The position numbers and the translations under genes are program-made. This document shows positions 1 to 11,400 of a stretch of 64,000 nt of DNA, piece after piece (within the stretch, counting starts at the first letter, position 1; every line of letters starts with the position of its first letter). The stretch is from Kingdonia uniflora (lineage: Eukaryota > Streptophyta > Magnoliopsida > Ranunculales > Circaeasteraceae), in assembly GCA_014058105.1 (NCBI GenBank), contig JACGCM010001502.1:19857-83856 (forward strand), read 5' to 3'. A model generated the notes under the pieces. That model was not told where the DNA came from and ran no database searches. It saw nothing but the letters and a program-made list of their open reading frames with translations.

Positions 1-870
1 CCCCCGAACTAAGTCTAGCCCCAGTAAACTCTGCCCGCCAACCTCTGCCCAACTCAAAGGTGATCTGCATGGTCTACCATATAAAGCCTCGTATGGTGCC
101 ATCTCGTTGCTAGACTGAAGGCTGTTGTTGTACGCGAACTCCGCTCATGGTAAGTACTCGTCCCAGCTACCCTTTAAGTCCAAAACACAAGCTCAAAGCA
201 TATCCTCAAGGATCTGGTTAACTCGCTCTGTCTGACTGTCGGTCTGGGGGTAAAATGCTGTACTGAAATCTAGTCTAGTATCCATAGCTCGCTGAAAACT
301 CTGCCAAAATTTTCCGGTAAACCTGGCATCTCTATCTGACACAATAGACACTAGAACCCCGTGTAAGCGAATAATTTCCCTCACATATATCCTGCTCAAC
401 TCATCCACTGTGAACGTCATGCGAACCAGAATAAAATGCGCCAATTTTGTTAGTCGGTCCACAATCACCCAAATAGAATCATGTAGCTTCTTCGTCTACG
501 GTAAACCCGATATGAAGTCCATCGTCACATGCTCCCATTTCCACTCCAGAAAGCTCTCCCGCCGATTTCTGATGCTCGGCCTTGACCTTCTGGCAAGTAA
601 GACATTTGGAAACAAAATCTGCTATCTCGCGCTTCATATTTTCCTACCAAAAATGTCTCTTCAGGTCCTGGTACATCTTCGCACTGCCTGGATTGATAGT
701 GTATCTCAAACCATGAGCCTTACTCAGAACTTCACATTTCAGTACCTCAGAATCTAGCATGCATAATCTGCCCCTGTATCTGATGCTGCCATCTGAACTA
801 GCTGTCTAATCAGGTCGGGTATCGTCTGATGCCCAAAGCTGTAATCTGTCGTCCTGCTGCTGCACCTCCA
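1..870 (-). pseudogene. Element F integrase, runs off the left edge
   Basis: Integrase inserts the new DNA copy. The HHCC zinc finger is recognisable at about 560-720 with one His changed (YTINPG) and the Cys pair CLTCQKVKAEH kept. The DDE core residues are visible: VDRLTKLAHF, VSDRDARFTGKFW and TERVNQ, in 193-468. Positions 1-192 continue in another frame with the typical EFAYNNS and APYEALYGR blocks. Truncated by the window and frameshifted. Confidence 0.85.
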
Positions 871-892
871 TAATCGGAGAAATCAAAGAAGG

Positions 893-1663
893 CTAAACTC
901 TCAGATTTGCAATAAGGCCACCCGTAGTCTGCGAACTCATAGTCAACCCAAACTCTGAGATATCACCAAGCATTATCCACTCACAAATCATCAGACGTGC
1001 AAGTAATCCCCTAGGTAAATGGTTCAAAGCGTCGGCCACCACATTTGCCTTCCCCGGATGATACTGCCAATCTACATCGTAGTCCTTCAGAAATTCCATC
1101 CACCTACGCTGTCTCATGTTCAGCTCTTTCTGCGAGAAAAGATACCGTAAGCTCTTGTGATTAGAAAAGAGCTCGAACCTCTCCCCATATAAGTAATGTC
1201 TCCAGATCTTCAGCACATAAACCACTGCTGCCAACTCGAGGTCATGAGTAGGATAATTCCTTTCATATACCTTAAGTTGTCTCAAAGCATAAGCCACCAC
1301 CTTGCCCTCCTGCATCAAAACGCAACCAAGCCCACTAAGCTATGCATCACTGTATACTCTATATCTCTGCCCACTGGATGGAATGATCAGAATTGGTGCT
1401 GTCGTCAATCTGTTCTTCAACTCGGCAAAAGCTGAAGTTCATCGGTCATCCCAAATAAACTGAACATCCTTCTGTGTCAAACGAGTCAAATGAGCTGTAT
1501 TCCGCGAATACCCCTCGATAAATCTGCGATAGTAACCCGCTAAACCCAAAAAACTACAAATCTCGGTAACACTCGTCGGTTGTGCCCAATCTGCGACTGC
1601 TGCAACCTTGGAAGGATCTACCACAATTCCATACTTAAATACCACGTGTCCTAGGAATTTCAC
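893..1663 (-). pseudogene. Element F RT connection and RNase H
   Basis: The connection block [16 protein letters not shown] is at 1439-1663. RNase H follows: YSDA, then [16 protein letters not shown] and [11 protein letters not shown] (normally TDHKSL, so an acidic residue is lost), ending [15 protein letters not shown]. RNase H removes RNA from the hybrid during reverse transcription. There is only one RNase H, unlike elements A-C. Confidence 0.85.
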
Positions 1664-2260
1664 CTCCTGCTACCAAAACTCACACTTTTCAAACTTAGCA
1701 AATAGTCAAATAGTGCGTTCTCCCGCAAGGTCTGTAAAGCAATCCTCAAATGTCCCTCGTGCTCTACCTCGGTCTTTGAATAGATCAATATGTCGTTGAC
1801 GAACACAATGACAAACCGGTCAAAAAAAGGGCTGAAAACACGGCTCATCAAGTCCATAAAGGCTCCGAGCGCGTTCGTCAAACCGAACGGTATTACCCGA
1901 AACTCATAGTTTCTGTAACGAGTCTGAAAAGCTATCTTGACACATCAGCTACCCTGATCCTCAGCTGGTGGTATCCCGATCTAAGATCAATCTTTGAAAA
2001 GAACTGCACTCTTCGAAGCTAGTCAAACAAGTCCTCGATCCTCGGCAATGGATATTTGTTCATGATCGTGACTTTGTTCAATTCGCGGTAGTCTATACAC
2101 AAACGTATCGAACCGTCCTTCTTTTTTAAGAACAAAACTGGAGCTTCCCACGGTGAAGTACTCGGTCGAATAAAATCCTGATTCATCAACTCAGAAATCT
2201 GATCCTTTAGCTCTTTCAGCTCAACAGGCACCATACGGTACGGTGCCTTCAAAATCGGTG
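1640..2260 (-). pseudogene. Element F reverse transcriptase
   Basis: RT copies the element RNA into DNA. N-terminal fingers are clear at 2019-2252 ([34 protein letters not shown]). The catalytic block at 1660-1881 reads [15 protein letters not shown]: the usual (F/Y)xDD is changed to VND, which removes the first catalytic Asp. Stops and frame breaks lie between 1900 and 2019. The connection to RNase H starts at [11 protein letters not shown]. An inactive copy. Confidence 0.9.
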
Positions 2261-2324
2261 CTGTACCCGGAATAAGATTTATGCCAATATCAATCGCTCT
2301 CGTCGGCGGTATCCCGGGAATCTG

Positions 2325-2833
2325 CTAGAACACATCAGAATAATCGCAAACTATCGAAATAGAGCTGTCTGACGACTTTAACTCAAAGAAAGCTAGTAAG
2401 CCGTCCCCTGTCCGTACAAGTTTCAAACTAAAGAATACGAAGCGCCTCTCGCCGGGAATACAAAAGGTAGCCATCTTCTCGAAGCAATCTAAAGTGACCT
2501 GGTGTGTCGACAACCAATCCATGCCTAGGATAATGTCAAACTCATGCATCGGCAAAACTAATAGGCCTGTTGAGAGGATACGACCACAAACAACTATCAG
2601 GCAATTTCTACATATACGTGAGATGGACAGCGAAGAATCAAAAGGAGTACCCACAGAAACTCATCTATCAATAAAGAAGACTCAAAGCCAATATTGCTGA
2701 AGAATGGAGATGCGATGAATGAATGCGATGCACCAGAATCGAAAAGGACATGAGCGGGCGATGAAGAAAAATGGATCGTACAGTCCACCACAGGTAAAGC
2801 GATGCGAGCACCTCGCCTCCCCACTGCGTACAT
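2325..2833 (-). pseudogene. Element F aspartic protease
   Basis: Retropepsin domain that cleaves the gag-pol polyprotein. The active-site block LFDSGASHSFI is intact in the upstream part (2597-2833), and the C-terminal flap-side block ILGMDWL is present in 2325-2654. The two halves are in different frames, so a frameshift lies between them. DSGAS instead of DTGAS is normal for plant Ty3/gypsy proteases. Confidence 0.85.
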
Positions 2834-3029
2834 CCTGCTCTGTCCGTGGCCCTGCCCTTGCTGTACTGGATGATGTGGTCTCTGAACACCCTGAGGTCCT
2901 GGAACTATCTGTCTGCCCTGAGGACCCTGGAACTGTCACTGCGAAAACTGCTGAATCTGCTGCGGTCGCGGCAGAAAACCAACTGGACTCTGAAACTACC
3001 TCTGTGGTTACGGCCCTCTGACTAGTTTA

Positions 3030-4121
3030 GGACAGTGCTACTTGACGTTCCCCGACTCCCCGCAATTCCAACACTGACGTAAAACAAACTGTGCTCTCTC
3101 AAAATACTGTCCGCCTACAACTCTAGCTGGAGTACTCTCAAACCTCAGCCTCTTCAAACCCAATCAAGTGTACTGCATCTGGACTGCCTTGCCCTTATCG
3201 GGTCTTTGGTCTTGCCTCTACTGGTCCCTCATGTCCTTGGACTTACGATCCTCGATATCGTTCTGCTCTAAAGCCAAAGCTTTAAGCAAAACCTCTCTAT
3301 ATGTACTGGCACCGGAAGTAATAAAGAACCACCTAAAATATGGACGAAGTCCCTTTAGGAACTTCATCTTCCTCTGCTCCTCGTCATCATCAATGAACGG
3401 AATGTAACGAGATAACTCGTTAAATCGTTGATCATACCCAGCAATACTCATATCACCATGCTCAAGTATGTAGAACTCTGAAATGCCAGCATCCCTGTAG
3501 CTCTAAGGGAAGTACTGATTAAAGAAACGCTCCTGGAATGATGACAAAAGAATAGGAGACTCCAAAACTGTCCTCTTGGCCATATCCCACCAATAATCTG
3601 CCTCGCTCTGAAGTAGGTGAGCTACAAGTGTCACCCATTGATCTTTGGGACACTTCATCGCGTCCAAGGTCTTCTCTATAGACCTGAACCAAGTCGGCCT
3701 ATGAAGGAATCAACGTGCTGGAAAATGTAAGAAGTTTGTACCTCTGAAGCTGCTCTAAGTAACTGTATTCCCTGTGTACTGGGCTCCTAGCCTGCAGAAA
3801 GGAAGTGGCAAAACTCTCCATAAACTATCTTATCTCGGCTGAAACACCTGAAGCTGCTTGTACTGGTAAAACTCCTGGGTGCCCTGGAAGTACTGGAGTA
3901 GGCAGGGTACACTGCTGAAGCTGAACCCCTGGTGTTACTCCCACGCTAACCCCAGCCTCAGAAACTATCGGCTTAGTTTGCAGGATCGGAACGGACCCCG
4001 AACTCTCCTGACTGACCACTGGCATATTAGCCACTGCGCCACTGCGCAAACCCTGACGAAAACCTCCTCGGATTCCACCACGGGTTCGAGCACGACCTCT
4101 GACTCTGTCACCCCTGGCCAT
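3030..4121 (-). pseudogene. Element F gag (capsid-like), decayed
   Basis: Gag forms the virus-like particle and binds the element RNA. The ATG at 4121 opens an Arg/Gly-rich N-terminus (MARGDRVRGRARTRGG). The retrotransposon gag core is visible at 3218-3451, including RFNELSRYIPF and KFLKGLRP. A CCHC zinc knuckle remains at 3032-3073, but its His is replaced (GESGNVK) and a stop sits where a basic residue is usual. Several stops and frame changes separate these blocks, so no full-length Gag can be made. It is followed directly by protease, as in the single gag-pol frame of this lineage. Confidence 0.8.
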
Positions 4122-4281
4122 CCGTTACGAATAAGGAAATACAACTCATAACAGATAGGGAAGGATTAGAATAGGAAAGGAATTTGATAAATATAAAAAT
4201 CTGAAAAGAATCGATACTAACTCCGTCTAAAGAGTAACTCGTCATGTGATCTATAATAACAGAGATAAGGATTTACCTTAC

Positions 4282-4293
4282 GCTCTGATACCA
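4282..4293 (-). other. Primer binding site, initiator tRNA-Met type (element F)
   Basis: Minus strand reads TGGTATCAGAGC, the standard sequence complementary to the 3' end of initiator tRNA-Met used by plant chromoviruses. It lies between the LTR end and the gag start at 4121. Confidence 0.9.
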
Positions 4294-4297
4294 ATTC

Positions 4298-6861
4298 TAT
4301 CTCGCCCCAAAATCCGGTAATCGGTAGCTTGACCAATTATTAGATTCTAAGTAGTGCAGGCTGTCGAATCCAAAGATTCTACCCCACAAATAGCCAAGCC
4401 GTAGACAAATTCTGGCTCGGCTATTCACAATAGCAATAATCATTAGAGTAAAGAAATGAAATAACAATATAGCGGAAGCAAAAAATATATATACATATCT
4501 GACATAAATATATACAATGTCCAAAATAAGGTACAACAACATACGCTGAGATAACAACAAAAGTCTGAACTAAAATTGGTCGGCAGCGTCAACTTCTCCA
4601 AACACTGTTGAGGCTCTCAGCAACTCAAACTACTCAACCTCTGAAAGAGGGGAAACAATGTGAGAGTGAGCAAAACCACAGCTCACTGAATACCAACATG
4701 TTTAAATAGCATACTAGTAAACAGATACAAACAAAGGGAGTGAAGTGAAACAGATTGAGTAAGTTAAAGAAGAATAATAGTAACTAATAGATTCATGATC
4801 CAAGTAACTGAGTAGTAAGAACAGAAAGGAAACATAAGAGTAACCGGAGTAAGAATAAGGAATATAAGAAAAGAAGGGAATGTGATAATGAGGGAAAGAT
4901 GCAATGATATGCCAATGAAGTGATATGTGCTAAGTTCTAAATGCTAAATGAGTTGATGTTGAAAACGAGATGCAAACCTATTATAATAATTAATGGCTGA
5001 TCAACCGCTAGCATGTTTGACTTAAAGACATCTGTTAAAGGGATACAATGGGTACAATTTTTGTCAAGCTCGACCAAGCTAGTGGATTCTCACTTGATCT
5101 AAGTGTTCTGAGCTTTTCAACCCACGGAGCCAGCGTCCGAACTGTATTTCATTCCGAGGAGTTTCAACCTCAAGGATAAGCCCAATACTGGATTGTAAAT
5201 ACTTTCCCATACCTTCCCACGCTCCCAGATGGGTTTATAAGGTATGATAGTATCCATCCTGGACCTACCTACTATTTCAATCCGATGTAGGACTCCTGCG
5301 ATCCTATCGGAGGTCAAGCGATGTAGAGCTTTGTTATGAATCCGATCACGATAAGTTACATGAGTTTGCATGATTTGAAAGGATGCAGCAGATCCCAAGG
5401 ATCATAATGTAAGAGCCGTGAACCCAGCAAACAAACATAGGATAACCACCTGCAGAAGAGCGTGGCAACAATCCTAAACAAAATGCTCAATGACTCGGTT
5501 GCACTACCTAAACCGATGAAACAGCAACCTAACCGTCATCGCAACTAAACAACCTCAGTCTCTAGAAGACTGAACCCAAGAATAAGAATACAACTACTAG
5601 TAACTACACTAACAACTTCTAACAAAACCCAAAGCCAATGTAACTATAGTAACTAAAGAGTTAATAATTATACGGAGAAGTAATATGAAATAAGCCCTAA
5701 CTGATCACAACACCTCTATGCTCAGAGTACTACTCAAATCAACATTTATTAACTAGTAGAGGAATTTAGAAATGAAGGCAAAACTCGCTTGAAGGAAATC
5801 CTGAGTCCTTAGGAAAACCAACCCGGAAACCCAACTACGATCCGCGGAAAAGAAAATGGAATGCCTGGTAATCTAACACACACTAGGAACAACAAACAAC
5901 CAACAATTTAAGGAAACGAGAATAAAATCTAAACCCAAGAAATCAAACCCTAAGCCAAATCAAGCGGAATTGATGGAAAGGAATAAGGGATTTACTTACC
6001 GAGGATAGGAGAAGAGATCGCGGCGAAGCTGAGGGAGAATCCACGAGCGAAGAAGAAGGTTGGACTAGGAGTGAGGAGGAGAGAGGAAAAGGTTAGGGAG
6101 AGGAGAGAGTGAAGGAGTGAAGAGAGGAGTGAAGAAATGAAGTATGTAAACCCAGACGCAGCTGAAATCGTTCCTCTGTTCTAACATGAAAGATCATGTT
6201 CGAACAGGACATGGCTTGTTCAAATAGAATGTTGCAGGAATGAAAGAGAACTGCCCCTGGAAGATCCTGTTCGAATTGACATAGTCCTGTTCGATCAGAA
6301 CTGGTTTGTTCAAAAACTGGACTTACCAGAAAAGCTAAGGAATTGCTGGGAGACACCACGGACCACCCCGGGCACCCCGGAACTCCACAGACCACCTCCA
6401 CCACCTCACAAATACTTCTACAAACCCGACAAAGGTTCCCCAAGGTGAAAAAGCCACCTCTACCTCCCCTCGGCAACCAAAATGCCTAAGCCCCCAAAAA
6501 GGAATCCTTTCCTCGGGCGACCCCGAAAATCCACCGGCCACTCCAGCGGTTCACCGAAACCACCCCAAGTCAGACACACAACACATAAATACCACTACCA
6601 AACTTTCTGCAGGCCCCCAAGGCCACAAAACTACCTCTAACTCCAAAACACCTCCGAACCGCCCAAAATAACTAAAGGAATCTAATACTAAACCACCGAA
6701 AGGAATAAATGGATGCATAAAGGATGAGTAGAATGGATGAAAGAGTACATGCAGAAAATGAATGTGGAACTTAACGTGAAGGAAATGAATCTAATATGCC
6801 AATGATATTTGGAATAGGATTAATTATAAATAATAGGAATAATTAAATACGGGTCATTACA
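4298..6861 (-). repeat. 5' LTR of element F (about 2.56 kb)
   Basis: On the minus strand the LTR starts TGTAATGACCC at 6861, a start shared by many plant Ty3/gypsy LTRs, and ends next to the primer binding site at about 4298. The expected terminal CA is not seen; the sequence there reads GATA, probably a C-to-T change. The right boundary is clear, the left one is good to a few bases. The partner LTR is off the window, so neither target duplication nor LTR divergence can be checked. Confidence 0.7.
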
Positions 6862-7103
6862 GTGTGAGACTATTTGGCCAGGTGTCATCATGGCTGCTTC
6901 CAAGTACACGTCTATGGGGATATTTTGTGCTATGGAGAAAATGAGCTTTCACGATATTCTGCATATATATTCTGTTGTTCGCATAAATATTTTATGAGGA
7001 GAATCTGTGGGGTGATTGATTCTACGGAGACCTCCCTTTTTTCAATAAGTAGGGCTTCCTTGCTGTTGTTATTTGTATTGTTTTTAAGTTGTTGCCTTAG
7101 AGA
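6862..7103. other. Element A interior next to the F insertion
   Basis: AT-rich sequence between the right end of F and the ATG of antisense ORF2. By position it should be the ORF2 promoter region, but I see no TATA box as clear as in B and C. Confidence 0.4.
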
Positions 7104-7290
7104 ATGGTGAGGACTCGCTCTCAGCGTACGCAGCAGGTACAGATGGCAAGTTTCAGATCAAGATTGCAGAATTCCGTGAACGTTATTTTTGATACTTGCT
7201 GTATGATGCTGCACTTTTGGAGTGGCCATTGAATCTGGTTGGTTTGGATGATGAGGCAGGCATGTTAAGCATGATCACTTTGTTTGGTGT
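7104..7290 (+). pseudogene. Element A antisense ORF2 remnant
   Basis: The ATG at 7104 opens MVRTRSQRTQQVQ; then, after a frame change, a block YDAALLEWP followed by GLDDEAGML lines up with YDAELSIR...GLD in B ORF2 and YDVELSVR...GFD in C ORF2. The function of the family is unknown. It is on the strand opposite to gag-pol, in the same relative place as in B and C, and is broken by at least one frameshift. Confidence 0.5.
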
Positions 7291-7325
7291 AGCATATTTC
7301 AGAAATCTCTATTGGATCCCCGTGT

Positions 7326-7353
7326 GCGAGAGCTGACTGTATGACAGCTCTCG
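7326..7353. repeat. Short perfect hairpin in element A
   Basis: CGAGAGCTG (7327-7335) and CAGCTCTCG (7345-7353) form a 9-bp perfect stem with a 9-base loop. It is not followed by a T-run, so there is no reason to call a terminator. Confidence 0.6.
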
Positions 7354-7925
7354 TACGATAAGATCGTAGAAGAGGATGGAAGGGCGGCGAATGGGGAGTT
7401 AATTCTGTGTGGGCAATCAAACCATCGGGGCTGCTTTAGATGTAGCTGGGGTGCTCGGTGAGTTCAAAATCATGAGACTTTGTTGAAAGTAATCTGTTAG
7501 TTGGTAGTATGTTGCGGTTTTTTTAATAAATGTAAGATGAGAGATCGGGGGAGAATAAAGTATGTTGTGTTTTAATCTGATTTGAATAAAGTATTATATA
7601 ATATTTGATGTGTATAGATATTGTTTATGACAGCTGTAGGACTTTAACAACTGTTGGGATATCTTCGAATTTTAAAATTTGACCTATTTTTAGGAATGGT
7701 TGTACGGTCTTGGTAGAGTATAAGTAAGATGATTGGCTATTTTTGGTACTGAGCTGAGAAAAGGTGTAGGGTTGGTAATGATAGATAACAGAGATAAACA
7801 TGATGGTGTCAAATGTTATCACAAGAGTCATGATGATGTTGTGAAGTGAAAAGACATGCCTGTAGCAGCAGTGGGGATGACCGACACGTGTCAGAATGAG
7901 CCATTGTTTTAGAAACTGAGGAAAG

Positions 7926-7933
7926 TATAAAAA
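7926..7933 (+). promoter_or_regulatory. Candidate TATA box upstream of element A antisense ORF3
   Basis: TATAAAAA follows a G-box-like ACACGTGTC at about 7887-7895. It precedes the stretch (7950-8184) that sits where the first exon of ORF3 is in B. Sequence alone does not prove promoter activity. Confidence 0.45.
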
Positions 7934-7949
7934 CTCGTCACCCTCTCCC

Positions 7950-8184
7950 TCATAAATTGTCTACAGTTTCAGAGAGAGAAAAAAGTGGTACGCATATCAC
8001 TATTAAGGAGAAGAGGCGTTTGAGTGATGATTACGTTTTGAGAAGAAAATCTTCATCAGGCGATAGGAGGTTGTCGGAGAGACGACAGGAGTACTCGTTA
8101 TCGAAGAGACTTCTGGGTAAAGCAGATGATTGCTGTTCAGCAAGTACAAGTTGGCGATGCAAAACTTTTGTTTGTTTGATTTAG
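7950..8184 (+). pseudogene. Element A antisense ORF3, possible first exon
   Basis: An open stretch without an ATG, very basic, with RRLSDDYVLRRKSSSGDRR. It resembles the basic first exon of B ORF3 (ELSEDDKRLMRARGSGSRR) in composition and order of charged blocks. It is placed between ORF2 and the ORF3 body as expected. The match is weak. Confidence 0.35.
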
Positions 8185-8478
8185 GAAGTATTCTATGTTA
8201 TGAAGTAATTTGTATAGTCGGTTTTAGATACTGGAGTTTTCAGGGGATTTTGAAAATAATAAAAATGGGAGAAAGTCTGTAATGTAAGATTTGTGGTATA
8301 TATTGTTTTTAGAGAGAAAAAGTATGTTTGTTGGGAAATTTTGAAATATTTTGATTTTGGTCTTTTGTTCTGGGATTCGGGGAAAGAAATGTGTTGACTG
8401 GGTAAAAAGTAGGTTTGTTTATTATGTTTATGACGTAGTGATAATGATAAAATATATCTATGTATCTGTAGGTTTAGT

Positions 8479-11400
8479 ATGCGTTCTAAACCTAATATTC
8501 ATACTAGTAAGTTTGTAGTCTCGCCTGATTCCAAAGAAACGTTGTCTTTCGGGAGGGAAAATGATAGTAGTATAATGAAGGAAACAATTAATATTGTGGG
8601 GGCAACAACAGAGGTAGCGGGGCCCAGTAGATCTGAGGGTGTGAAAGAGAAGGAGGATGAAAGGGAGTAAGAGAGAGTTTTTATCATATACCAAGAGGGG
8701 ATGGATGTAGGGAAGGAGTACTTAAGATATAAAAGGAAATGTCCATGAGAGTGAAGTAGGTATGTGGAGGACCAAGGTCTTTGGTTTGGAGCCTATGTCC
8801 CCGAAAAAGGGTGGGAAGCAATGTATTATCAAGTTTCCTGTTTAGGAAAATGGAAGAAGGATAGAGGTATTAGTGAGGGGGTGAACCTTTCATATTATAA
8901 TGGGTTCGGGTTATCAGGCCCAAGTAGGGATTTTTTATGTTTCTTAAATCAGGCCTTGGGATTCCGCTGACCTTCTTTCAGAAAGGGGTTATAAATGCAT
9001 TACAGTGCTGCTTTGCCCAATTGAATGGGAATGTTTACGAAATGATGATGGTATGTGAGGCACTGAACGAAAAATGGAAGATGTAAGGGACAACGAAGCA
9101 GTTCGCAGCTGATGATGCTTTGTAATTTTATAAATTTAAGTATATAGAGGGCTGAAATAGTGGTTACCTGTATAGTGACTCAGCAAGGCCAAAATTCTTT
9201 AATTTTGAGTCTGCGGGTAAACCATGGAACGACTATCTTGGGTAGGTTGAGGGCAGCTGTTTGCAGGTTCTAGATGAACCAGTACTCGAGCAGAACTATA
9301 GATATTATAATTTGAGTAAGTAATGTTGACCAACCTTCGAATAGTTGATGGCTATGTCCTCATGTCAGTATGACTGATATTCATGTTCTTTTGTATTGAC
9401 AGAGCCCAAACCGTTAGTAACTCTGGATAAGACTAGTCTATTCAATTATGTTGCTCGCGACCTAGACGAGCTAACAGAGGTAATCAGTGAATTGGGTATC
9501 CGAAGAGATAAACGAGTAGTTTGATAGTGCTAAAAGTTCAACGAGCTCACAAAAAATGAGCTATGGCCGAGGGAAAAGTTGTAAAGGCTGTCGCTGACTT
9601 GCTGAGTCCCCCACCTTTTGTTCCTCAGACTACCAAGCGGCTTACCCATAAAGCCTGTAAGCTAGCACAACATATTGGCTCGGTTGTTGGGGTTGTGCTC
9701 GCAGAACAAGAGATCGTAAAGCCTGTTGTTGGTGGCATGTAGGAAAAACTTGAAGTGAGCGTGCCCGCGCTTGGTGACGTTGAGAATAGTTTAAAGAGGA
9801 AGCGACCTGTTGAGGGGGATTGTGACCAAACTGACCCCCATGCTACTATCAAGATGAGATATTTAGAATGGCGGTATTGTCATATGGCCGGGACTGATTC
9901 GCAAAAGCTCGATGATTTGTATCTTGAGCACACGTTCGCAGTATGTGGTTTAAAAAACTGTTTACTTGATGTTGCTTGAGAATTGAGTGAAACTGTTGAA
10001 CTGATTCTTCTGTTTTGTTATATTGGCAACTATCTATAATGCTGAAGGGGGCCAGACAATGTTTGGACAAGAGAGGCCAATAATTTAAGGCTCTGACTCT
10101 GAAATTCGAGGTTCAGTTAGCTCGTGTGAAGGAGCTCGAAGTTGACCTTCAGTCGGAGGGAGAGAGAGAAGGGCTGCGGATGCTACCGCGGCTATAAAAA
10201 AGTACAATGAGCTGTCAGAGAATGATAAGCTCATGTCTGAAGCAGTTGCGGCAGCCTTAGTGGAAAGGGATCACTTCATCAATTTGTACTATTATTTTGG
10301 GTTGAGTGTTGATGTTGTGGATTTGGCTCAGAATGGTAGGTATGCGGAGATAGAGCTCCCTGCTGAGGAGGAGTAGATAGGTGATGATACTGCTGGTGTG
10401 ACTGAGAAAGTTTTAGATCATTCTCAAGGTAGTGTGGAGGTAGTCCGTACTATTGGGCAGACATTGGACCCTCTGTTGGAGTGTGTTAAAACAGTTCTCT
10501 CTCCAGGGAAAGCACTGAAATCTCCTTCCGAGGTAGACATTAGCAAGCCTCTTTAAGCGTTTTGTGGTATCTTATCTTCGATTTTACAGTTCGTATGACT
10601 TAGATTGTGATAGTACTCTGTATAATCATACATAATTTTTTTCTTTTGAGTGATATTTTAAAATATGTTGCTCATGAATGTTGGTATTGAAATAAGATAT
10701 CTATAATCTGTAAAGGAGATAGAGCGTTTGAAAAAAATGAACTATGAGTTGGAGAAGTCGCTAAGTAAAGCGAGGGACTCTGTGGCCCGTATTCAACAAG
10801 TACTTAACAAAACTGAATACGAAAGAAGGTAATTTAAGTTAAATTCAGAGAAAACTTTTAAAGAGTTATATGATCTGTAATATAAATATACTAAGATAAA
10901 AGTAAAAAGAGATGAAGTGTTAAGAAAGGAAGAGGAAAGGGGAGGATTAGTTAGCAAACTGAGAGAGTTGGTATGTTTTAACTACCTGAGTGATAAGGCG
11001 AGGTATCAGAGCATGCTATTAGATTTGACCTTATACTTTGAGGTCGAAATAGATAGTGAATGAGGGTTAAAAGAGGCTTACGTAAAGCTATTGAGAGAGA
11101 GAGGTATAGTTCTGAACCCAGGTTCAGTTATGTTTTTAGCTCAAGAAGCACGCAATCACCATAGTTTTGAAGTGAAATAATATTCTACTCGGGCTGGTGT
11201 GTCTGTTGTCTTGGGTGATGTAGAACCTTTATCTGATGTTTTTGGCTCTATGTAGGATCGGAGGGCCATGGGGATTGTGTTTTTTAGGATAAGGAAGGAA
11301 CAAATAGAGGTTCAATCGCAATTAGAGGGTGAGGTAAAGGGGTTACAAGATGAGCTATCGCAGCACGTAGAGCAAAAAATATCTTTAGCAACCCGGCTGT

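Larger units (their letters stand above)
1..6861 (-). mobile_element. Element F: Ty3/gypsy LTR retrotransposon, Tekay/Del-like, partial
   Basis: A minus-strand element with, in order, LTR (4298-6861), primer binding site, gag, protease, reverse transcriptase, RNase H and integrase; the integrase reaches the left window edge, so any chromodomain and the 3' LTR lie outside. The LTR of about 2.56 kb, the initiator-Met primer site and the gag N-terminus rich in Arg/Gly fit the Tekay/Del chromovirus lineage, but without the chromodomain this is inference. The frame is broken many times. The sequence to the right (6862 on) belongs to the Tat element A, so F most likely inserted into A. Confidence 0.85.

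Noticed and set aside
4297..4560. 87-codon membrane-like ORF in the F LTR
   Set aside because: Lies in the LTR, has no relatives I know, and its apparent hydrophobicity comes from AT-rich sequence.
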